DNA of 64,000 bases, taken from positions 62,001-126,000 of the forward strand of contig CAXATO010000012.1 of NCBI GenBank assembly GCA_963972255.1, given 5' to 3'. Every line of letters starts with the position of its first letter. The stretch's first letter is position 1. The notes under the pieces are model-generated. The model did no database searches and had not been told where the DNA came from. It saw only the letters and a list, made by a program, of their open reading frames with translations. Source of the stretch: UBA1479 sp002706405 (GTDB taxonomy: Bacteria; Pseudomonadota; Alphaproteobacteria; Rhodospirillales; Casp-alpha2). Position numbers and translations under genes: made by a program. Of the stretch, positions 58,402-64,000 are shown in pieces.

Positions 58402-59847
58402 TCAGTAGCGCCAGAAGTCCCGGTCGAACATCACCAGCAGGGCCAGAACCTCAAGCCGCCCGGCCAGCATGGCCAGGGTCAAAATCCACTTGGCCGCGTC
58501 GGGCAGGGGCTCGAACGTGCCGGACGGGCCGATGATCGGGCCCAGGCCCGGGCCGACGTTGGTGATCGCGGTCACGGTCGCTGAATAGGCCGTCAGGATA
58601 TCCAACTCCAAAAACGACAGCGCCACCGTGAACACGGCGATGGTCGCCACGAACACGGCCAGGAAGGCGAGGATCGAATAGGGCACGTCGTCGGGCACGG
58701 GGGCGCCGTTGTAGGTCAGCGTGATCACCCGATTGGGGCTGAACAGGCGCTTCACATGGGCGCGCACCAGTTTGTAGAGAATCTGGTGGCGATAGATCTT
58801 GATGGCACCCGAGGTCGATCCCGAACAGCCGCCGATGTACATCAGCGCCAGGAACACGCCGACCCCGCCGGGGCCCCAGGTCGTGTAGTCGTCGGTGGCG
58901 AAGCCGGTGGTGGTGACGACCGAGGTCACGTTGAACACGGCCAGGGTCAGGGCCGCGGGAAAGTCGATGCCGCGCTCCCAGGTCATCCAGCCGGCCAGAC
59001 CGACGCTGACGACAACCAGAAGGGCGATGAAGCCGTGCACCTGTTCGTCGGTGACCAACTGGCCCGGCGCGCCCCGCGCGGCCTTGATGTACAGATAGAA
59101 CGGGACCGCGCCGGCGGCCATGAACAGGGTCGCGATCCAGTGCAGGGCCGGGTTCTGAAAAAAGCCGAAGGACGCGTCATGGGTCGAATAGCCGCCCGTC
59201 GATACGGTCGCCATGGCATGGGTCACGGCGTCGAACAGGGACATGCCGAAGATGAAGTACAGGAAGGCGCACAGCACGGTCAGCAGGGTGTAGAAAGCCA
59301 TCAGGTAGATGACCATCTGGAAGGCGTTGGCGCTGAACTTCTCGCCGGTGTCCGAACTTTCGATCTTGAACAGCTGCATGCCGCCGACGCGCATCAGCGG
59401 CAGCATGAGGATCGCCATGGCGATGATCCCGATGCCACCCAGCCATTGCAGGATCGCGCGCCACAGCAAAATTCCCGGCGGCAGGTGGTCCAGGCCGGTC
59501 AGGATGGTGGACCCCGTGGTGGTGATCCCGGACATGGATTCGAACACCGCGTCGGTCATGCTGACGCCCAAGCCCAGGAACGGGATCGCGGCGATGGCCG
59601 CCACGGTGACCCAGCCAAGGGCCGTGACCAGGAACGCCTGGCGCAGGTTGAGCTGGAGGCCGTCCTTGGGCCAGGACGCGATGGCTGCGCCGAAGCCGAT
59701 GAAGCCGGTCACCAGGGCCGCCGTTACGAACGGCTTCCAGTCCTGATCGTGGTAGATGGCGTCGGTCAGGGCGGGAATGCACAGAAGCACCGCCACGAAA
59801 CAGGCCAGCAGCCCCAGAAGGTGCACGACGGGCCGAAGGTTCAGCAT
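58402..59847 (-). CDS. trkH: Potassium uptake protein TrkH
   Basis: A 481-residue membrane protein of the Trk/Ktr family. The four pore loops are visible: SGITTTGSTIL, ATVSTGGYSTHD, SVVTTTGFATDDYTTW and ITNVGPGLGPIIG. The Gly of each forms the selectivity filter. It carries K+ with TrkA (not in the window). Start ATG 59847 (MLNLRPVV) sits behind AAGGAGGGT; the ATG at 59907 overlaps the purQ side. It is 40 bp downstream of purQ in the same direction. Confidence 0.92.
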   Translation of the reverse strand: MLNLRPVVHLLGLLACFVAVLLCIPALTDAIYHDQDWKPFVTAALVTGFIGFGAAIASWPKDGLQLNLRQAFLVTALGWVTVAAIAAIPFLGLGVSMTDAVFESMSGITTTGSTILTGLDHLPPGILLWRAILQWLGGIGIIAMAILMLPLMRVGGMQLFKIESSDTGEKFSANAFQMVIYLMAFYTLLTVLCAFLYFIFGMSLFDAVTHAMATVSTGGYSTHDASFGFFQNPALHWIATLFMAAGAVPFYLYIKAARGAPGQLVTDEQVHGFIALLVVVSVGLAGWMTWERGIDFPAALTLAVFNVTSVVTTTGFATDDYTTWGPGGVGVFLALMYIGGCSGSTSGAIKIYRHQILYKLVRAHVKRLFSPNRVITLTYNGAPVPDDVPYSILAFLAVFVATIAVFTVALSFLELDILTAYSATVTAITNVGPGLGPIIGPSGTFEPLPDAAKWILTLAMLAGRLEVLALLVMFDRDFWRY

Positions 59848-59887
59848 CTCGTGACCCTCCTTTAAGGGTCGGCAGGAACGGCCGGAC

Positions 59888-60589
59888 TTAGTGGAGCGCA
59901 GCCACAAGCCCGTCGAACAGGGGCTTGCCGTCGGTGCCGCCGAGTGCTGCTTCGGCCAGGCGTTCGGGGTGCGGCATCATGCCCAGCACATTGCCGGCGT
60001 CGTTGACGATGCCGGCGATGTTGTTGCGGCTGCCGTTGGGATTGGCGCCCTCGGCGATCGCCCCCTTGGGATCGCAGTAGCGGAAGGCGACGCGGCCTTC
60101 GCCTTCAAGGCGGTCCAGGGTCGCGTCGTCGGCGAAATAATTGCCGTCGTGATGGGCGACGGGAATGCGGATCACCTGATCGGCCGTATAGGCGCCGGTG
60201 AAGGGGGTATCGGTGTTTTCGACCTTGAGCCACACGTCCTTGCACACGAATTTCAGGCCCGCGTTGCGCATCAGGGCGCCGGGCAGCAGCCCGGCCTCGG
60301 TCAGCACCTGAAAGCCGTTGCACACGCCCAGCACGGGCACGCCCTTGTTGGCGCGTTCCACCACCGTGCGCATGACCGGCGAATTGGCGGCCATGGCGCC
60401 GGAGCGCAGATAATCGCCATAGCTGAACCCGCCCGGCACGGCGATCAGATCGACGTCGGGCAATTCGGTGTCGCGGTGCCAATGCATGATCACGTCCGTT
60501 CCCATGACGGCTTCCAGCGCGACCTTCATGTCACGGTCGCAGTTGGAGCCGGGAAAGACGATGACGGCGGCTTTCGTATTGGACGGCAT
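59888..60589 (-). CDS. purQ: Phosphoribosylformylglycinamidine synthase subunit PurQ
   Basis: A 233-residue glutamine amidotransferase subunit. It has AAVIVFPGSNCDRDM at the N-terminus, the nucleophile Cys in VLGVCNGFQVL near residue 91, and the His/Glu in MMPHPERL near the C-terminus. It releases ammonia from glutamine for PurL in the FGAR -> FGAM step. It is 9 bp after purS and upstream of trkH. Confidence 0.97.
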   Translation of the reverse strand: MPSNTKAAVIVFPGSNCDRDMKVALEAVMGTDVIMHWHRDTELPDVDLIAVPGGFSYGDYLRSGAMAANSPVMRTVVERANKGVPVLGVCNGFQVLTEAGLLPGALMRNAGLKFVCKDVWLKVENTDTPFTGAYTADQVIRIPVAHHDGNYFADDATLDRLEGEGRVAFRYCDPKGAIAEGANPNGSRNNIAGIVNDAGNVLGMMPHPERLAEAALGGTDGKPLFDGLVAALH

Positions 60590-60598
60590 GGCGGGCGA

Positions 60599-60844
60599 TC
60601 AGCCTTCGGCGATATCGACGGAAAAGTTTTCGATCACCGTGTTGGCCAGAAGCTTCTGGCACATGGCTTCCACGGTTTCCTTGGCCTTGGCAGGGTCGGT
60701 CTCGGCCAGTTCCAGTTCGATGTACTTGCCCTGGCGCACGTCGTTGACGCCGTCGAAGCCGAGCCCGGCCAGCGAATGCTGCACGGCCTTGCCTTGCGGG
60801 TCGAGAACGCCGGATTTCAGGGTAACGTGAACGCGTGCTTTCAT
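60599..60844 (-). CDS. purS: Phosphoribosylformylglycinamidine synthase subunit PurS
   Basis: An 81-residue protein, normal for PurS: ARVHVTLKSGVLDPQGKAVQHSLAGLGFDGVNDVRQGKYIEL. PurS bridges PurL and PurQ in the three-component FGAM synthase. Its start is at ATG 60844, 1 bp from the end of purC, so they are co-transcribed, purC-purS-purQ. Confidence 0.96.
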   Translation of the reverse strand: MKARVHVTLKSGVLDPQGKAVQHSLAGLGFDGVNDVRQGKYIELELAETDPAKAKETVEAMCQKLLANTVIENFSVDIAEG

Positions 60845-60845
60845 C

Positions 60846-61613
60846 TTACTGAACGGTCTCCGGTTCCTTCATGTCGACGGGGCCCGATTCCGGCAGGATG
60901 CCGAGGCGCCGGGCGACTTCCTGATAGGCTTCCGCGACATTGCCGAGGTCGCGGCGGAACCGGTCCTTGTCCATCTTTTCGTTGGTCAGGACGTCCCACA
61001 GGCGCATGGAATCGGGGCTGATTTCGTCCGCCAGCACGATGCGCATGGTCTGGTCGTTGTCCCACAGGCGGCCGAATTCCAGCTTGAAATCGACCAGTTT
61101 CAGGCCGATGCCCATGAACAGGCCCGACAGGTAATCGTTGATGCGCAAGGACAGGGCCATGATCTCGTCCATGTCCTGCGGCGTCGCCCAGCCAAAGGCG
61201 GTGACGTGTTCCTCGGCGATCAGGGGATCGCCCAGTTCGTCCGACTTGTAGCAGTATTCGACGATCGAGCGCGGCAGGGCCGTGCCTTCCTCCATGCCGA
61301 AGCGCTTGGAGAACGTGCCGGCGGCGACGTTGCGCACGATGATTTCGACGGGGATGATCTCGACTTCGCGAACCAGCTGCTCACGCATGTTGAGCCGCCG
61401 CACGAAGTGGGTCGGGACGCCGATCTCGCCGAGGCGAAGCATCAAATACTCGGAAATCCGGTTGTTCAGCACCCCCTTGCCGGTGATGGTGCCTTTTTTC
61501 TGGTTGTTGAAGGCGGTCGCGTCGTCCTTGAAGTACTGGACGATGGTTCCGGGCTCCGGTCCTTCGAAAAGCACCTTTGCCTTGCCTTCGTAAATCTGTC
61601 TGCGTCGTGCCAT
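60846..61613 (-). CDS. purC: Phosphoribosylaminoimidazole-succinocarboxamide synthase
   Basis: A 255-residue SAICAR synthetase: RQIYEGKAKVLFEG at the start, FKDDATAFNN, NRISEYLMLRL, PVEIIVRNVAAGTFSKRFG, and VDFKLEFGRL...VLADEISPDSMRLWD. This is the ATP-dependent step adding aspartate to CAIR. ATG 61613 (MARRRQIYEG) gives the family's N-terminus; a longer reading frame from 61910 is unsupported. It heads the purC-purS-purQ operon. Confidence 0.97.
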   Translation of the reverse strand: MARRRQIYEGKAKVLFEGPEPGTIVQYFKDDATAFNNQKKGTITGKGVLNNRISEYLMLRLGEIGVPTHFVRRLNMREQLVREVEIIPVEIIVRNVAAGTFSKRFGMEEGTALPRSIVEYCYKSDELGDPLIAEEHVTAFGWATPQDMDEIMALSLRINDYLSGLFMGIGLKLVDFKLEFGRLWDNDQTMRIVLADEISPDSMRLWDVLTNEKMDKDRFRRDLGNVAEAYQEVARRLGILPESGPVDMKEPETVQ

Positions 61614-61735
61614 GGGTTTGGGCCCTCGTGAAGTTCCCCTTTGTGGCGCGCTTCCTAGGATGGAAGTGGTCTGCGGGGGAGGGATTAAGGCCGCTATATA
61701 GCAGCGTCCGGGGCCATCCTCAACTGAATAGGGGA

Positions 61736-62494
61736 TCAGCCGGTAACCGGCAGGAATTTGCCCGCCTGGGGCCGCCCGGCGCAGAACAGCCATTGGGGTT
61801 TCAGGGCCGAATCGGCGGGGGTCGGCAGGGCGATCAGCGACGACGACACGGTTTCGAAGCCGAAATCCGTGGTGAAGGACATGGAATCGCGCTCGCCGCC
61901 GCCTTGCCATTCCTTGAATTCGGACATCAGGGCGACCCAGGCGTCCCAGCCGCCGGCCCCTTGGGCTGGCTCGGGCGGCGCCGCCGCCTCGAACAGGGGG
62001 GCGTAGTGGTCGATACGGGCCGACGACCTGTCGTTCAGGTCATAGGCCGTGATCATCGACAGGCCCGGTCGGATTTCTTCGACCGAAACCCGAGGGTTTT
62101 CGCCGTTGCCGGATATCCAGAAGGCGGTGTTGACGTCGGCCACGATCAGGTTGAACGACCGATAGGCGCGGCCGTCGAGATGGCCGAGCGCCTCGGCGGC
62201 CTCGGCGGCTTCGGCATGGCTCAGGGCTTCCAGCGGCAATTCGCCGCGCGATCGCTTGCCGTCTTCCTGACCCAGGGAGCCATGGCGGTTGAGCACGCCG
62301 GCCACCAGGCGGTCGTCGTTGACGCCCAGCCAGGTGCCGCCGGCGGTTCTGTCCCGCCCGGCGATGACATGGGGGGCGTCCGGCCAATGGCGGCCCGGCG
62401 GGTCCGAAACCCGGTCGGCCATTTCGTCGCGGTTGGCGGCGATGATCAGCGGCCAGTCGTGGCCCGGGCGGCGCAAAATGACGAGTGTGCACAT
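61736..62494 (-). CDS. NRDE-family protein (TANGO2-like)
   Basis: A 252-residue protein of the NRDE/TANGO2 family. It starts MCTLVILRRPGHDWPLIIAANRDE, where Cys2 becomes N-terminal after Met removal (Ntn-hydrolase-like) and Asn-Arg-Asp-Glu names the family. GGTWLGVNDDRLVAGVLNR follows. TANGO2 relatives have been linked to haem handling and to lipid metabolism; the bacterial role is uncertain. It is upstream of purC in the same direction (122 bp). Confidence 0.86.
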   Translation of the reverse strand: MCTLVILRRPGHDWPLIIAANRDEMADRVSDPPGRHWPDAPHVIAGRDRTAGGTWLGVNDDRLVAGVLNRHGSLGQEDGKRSRGELPLEALSHAEAAEAAEALGHLDGRAYRSFNLIVADVNTAFWISGNGENPRVSVEEIRPGLSMITAYDLNDRSSARIDHYAPLFEAAAPPEPAQGAGGWDAWVALMSEFKEWQGGGERDSMSFTTDFGFETVSSSLIALPTPADSALKPQWLFCAGRPQAGKFLPVTG

Positions 62495-62634
62495 GATGGT
62501 TACATATAGCCTGCGGGCGGAATGCGCCAGCCGTTGCCGCTAATGTTGCGCCGGTTGTTGCGATGACGCGCCAACCCGCGTAAATAAGCGCAACGAACTC
62601 CATCTACTCATTGGCCAAAACGGGAGCCCAGGAC

Positions 62635-62958
62635 ATGTCGGACGCCTTCAAGGACCGGGAAAAAGGTTACGAAGCCAAGTACCAGTTGGACGAAGAACAG
62701 CGGTTCAAGGCGGAATCCCGGCGCAATAAGCTGCTGGGTTTGTGGCTGGCCGAGGCTTTCGGGCTCAAAGGCTCCGATGCCGATGCCTACGCCCGCGAGG
62801 TGGTTCTGTCCGATCTGGACGAACCGGGCATCGACGACGTGGTTCGCAAGGTCATGGCCGATATCGAAGAACGCGGCCTGGCGATCACCGAAGATCAGAT
62901 CCGGCGCAAGCTCGACGACCTGCTGCATACGGCGGCCGAGCAGATCAAAAGCGAATAA
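62635..62958 (+). CDS. DUF1476 protein, F1-ATPase zeta-subunit homologue
   Basis: A 107-residue helical protein of DUF1476. It has the N-terminal DAFKDREKGYEAKYQLDEEQ and the central signature RFKAESRRNKLLGLWLAEAFGL. In Paracoccus this protein is the zeta subunit, which inhibits the F1FO-ATPase rotor through its N-terminus; free-living alphaproteobacteria have it without always using it as a strong inhibitor. Start ATG 62635 after CCCAGGAC; the TTG at 62611 is not needed. It is on the plus strand, alone among the pur genes. Confidence 0.88.
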   Translation: MSDAFKDREKGYEAKYQLDEEQRFKAESRRNKLLGLWLAEAFGLKGSDADAYAREVVLSDLDEPGIDDVVRKVMADIEERGLAITEDQIRRKLDDLLHTAAEQIKSE

Positions 62959-62970
62959 TTTTTCTCCGTC

Positions 62971-62993
62971 ATTGCCGGGTGAAATCCGGCAAT
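62971..62993. repeat. Degenerate REP-like palindrome after the zeta-subunit gene
   Basis: ATTGCCGG (62971-62978), loop GTGAAAT, CCGGCAAT (62986-62993), flanked by CGTC on the left. It is a shortened relative of the perfect palindrome at 27542-27572 and probably ends transcription of the small upstream gene. Confidence 0.55.
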
Positions 62994-63007
62994 CCCTGCC
63001 TGCCCGG

Positions 63008-63286
63008 CTAGCGGCCGTCGCCTTTCAGGTGACGGCGCACGAGGTTTGTGTCCGTTTCGCCGCGCGATGCCAGGTTCAGGCTGCTGGAATGGCCGAAGCA
63101 GCGGATATTTCCCTCCGCATCCATCTCGACAAATCCCGCCGACACGGCCTTCAGGGGACGCAGTTCGCCCGCCACCCAGCTATGGGTGAAGGCGTGGGGG
63201 AACAGCACGGGGGCGTCGCCCCGGGGTGAGCCGAACACGATGTATTTCATCGGAAAGCCGGGCAGGGCGTCGGGCTGGTCCGGCAT
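63008..63286 (-). CDS. Small hypothetical protein downstream of purB
   Basis: A 92-residue protein of no family I recognise: MKYIVFGSPRGDAPVLFPHAFTH (from residue 13), HSWVAGELRPLKAVSAGFVEMD, and CFGHSSSLNLASRGETDTN. It is rich in His/Gly and looks soluble and folded, with coding-like codon use. It lies 15 bp after the purB stop on the same strand, so it is probably in the purB transcript. Start ATG 63286 is taken; ATG 63250 is an alternative. Confidence 0.62.
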   Translation of the reverse strand: MPDQPDALPGFPMKYIVFGSPRGDAPVLFPHAFTHSWVAGELRPLKAVSAGFVEMDAEGNIRCFGHSSSLNLASRGETDTNLVRRHLKGDGR

Positions 63287-63301
63287 TCCTGAAGCCCCGA
63301 T

Positions 63302-64000
63302 CTATTCGCTGAACACCCGGCGGAACACGGTATCGACCTGGGCCGAGTGATAGGCCAGGGACGAGACCTCGAACAGAGCGTTCAGTTCCTCGGGCTTGAG
63401 GAGCCGTTTGATGTCGTCGTCCCGTTCCAGGAAGAACATCAGGCGGTTGTCATAGGACTGCGCCTGTTCGTCCTCGGCATCGAGATGGGCCGGCTTGTCC
63501 GGATCGTCCGGGTCGATGCCGAAGCTTTTCCACACCCGCATGGCGTTACGCTGCACGATGCGATAGGCGTCCTCGCGGCTGACACCCTTTTGGGTCAGGA
63601 ACAGCAACACGCGCTGGGCATCGTGGATGCCGCCGAACTTGTCGATATGTTCCTTCATGTTGGCCGGATAGATGACCAGCTTTTCGACCACGCTGGCCAA
63701 GCGCGACAAGGCGAAATCGAGCGTCACCGTGGCGTCCGGGCCGATCATGCGTTCGACCGACGAATGGGAGATGTCCCGTTCGTGCCACAGGGCCACGTTT
63801 TCCAGGGCCGGGACCACGGCCATGCGTACGATGCGCGCCAGGCCGGTGAGGTTTTCCGTCAGGATCGGGTTGCGCTTGTGGGGCATGGCGCTGGAGCCCT
63901 TTTGCCCCGGCGCGAAATATTCCTGGGCCTCGCGCACTTCCGTGCGCTGCATGTGGCGGATTTCCGTGGCCAGATTTTCCATGGAGGCGGCGACCACGCC
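63302..64000 (-). CDS. purB: Adenylosuccinate lyase, C-terminal part (runs off the right edge)
   Basis: The last 232 codons of a minus-strand gene. The fumarase/aspartase-superfamily signature GSSAMPHKRNP is present (about 32 residues in) with the catalytic Ser region before it. ENLTGLARIVRM and ERDISHSSVERMIGPDATV follow. It converts SAICAR to AICAR and adenylosuccinate to AMP. It completes the purine genes of this window (purL, purQ, purS, purC, purB). The N-terminal half is outside. Confidence 0.96.
   Translation of the reverse strand, partial: GVVAASMENLATEIRHMQRTEVREAQEYFAPGQKGSSAMPHKRNPILTENLTGLARIVRMAVVPALENVALWHERDISHSSVERMIGPDATVTLDFALSRLASVVEKLVIYPANMKEHIDKFGGIHDAQRVLLFLTQKGVSREDAYRIVQRNAMRVWKSFGIDPDDPDKPAHLDAEDEQAQSYDNRLMFFLERDDDIKRLLKPEELNALFEVSSLAYHSAQVDTVFRRVFSE

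Overview
The window is GC-rich (about 65% by eye) and densely coded. It most resembles a chromosomal segment of a free-living, Rhodospirillales-like alphaproteobacterium. The evidence is the gene set and synteny: the S4-domain protein, 7Fe ferredoxin and CarD-type regulator lie close together, there is a PAS_5 protein, an F1-ATPase zeta subunit (DUF1476), a GluQRS, and a purB/purC/purS/purQ/purL block with bolA and grxD. No rRNA, tRNA, CRISPR array, transposase or integrase was recognised.

Layout. 1-13.3 kb is mostly housekeeping: htpG (partial), pcm, a Suv3-like helicase coupled to an S4 protein, a DUF938 methyltransferase, a TerB-like protein, a ferredoxin gene broken by a deletion, carD, an M48 lipoprotein protease, a thermonuclease, gluQ, an esterase, an unusual FecR-cyclophilin fusion and an HNH nuclease. 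13.3-20.9 kb is a copper-resistance block on the minus strand (DUF411, frameshifted copB, multicopper oxidase, cupredoxin, a small His/Cys-rich protein, cytochrome c, cueR, Cu P-type ATPase). It has two CueR-type promoters with the diagnostic 19-bp spacer.

21-41 kb is the most interesting part: a 2-aminoethylphosphonate (AEP) catabolic region. It holds a LysR regulator, a three-gene AEP ABC importer, phnW, phnA and phnY, which together give AEP -> phosphonoacetaldehyde -> phosphonoacetate -> acetate + Pi. Two extra parts go beyond the textbook route: (i) a five-gene operon with a PbfA-like class-III aminotransferase homologue, a D-2-hydroxyacid dehydrogenase, an aldehyde dehydrogenase, an iron alcohol dehydrogenase and a glutamine-synthetase-like ligase; (ii) an 817-residue dimethylglycine-dehydrogenase-like flavoenzyme with a folate (GcvT) domain directly after phnW. 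A 31-bp promoter motif occurs four times, upstream of the five-gene operon, the importer/lysR, phnW and phnA. This predicts one LysR regulon and ties the uncharacterised enzymes to AEP-type substrates. A small mercury-uptake module (merR, merT, merF, GDCCVxC protein, no merA) sits inside the region between an intact lysR and a decapitated lysR copy.

41-47.3 kb holds a Na/Pi cotransporter-PhoU protein and a PotABCD-like ABC importer. 47.4-52.1 kb holds rpsD with a clear promoter and terminator, a SnoaL-like protein, ahpC/ahpF, two long poly-G tracts (possible assembly artefact), grxD and bolA. 52.2-64 kb holds purL, then a block of unrelated genes (rhomboid, TauD-like dioxygenase + MmgE/PrpD, PilZ, trkH), then purQ, purS, purC, an NRDE protein, the ATPase zeta subunit, a small unknown protein and purB (partial).

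Two genes (fdxA, copB) carry disabling lesions and there is an implausible poly-G run, so sequence quality should be checked before biological meaning is given to the broken genes.
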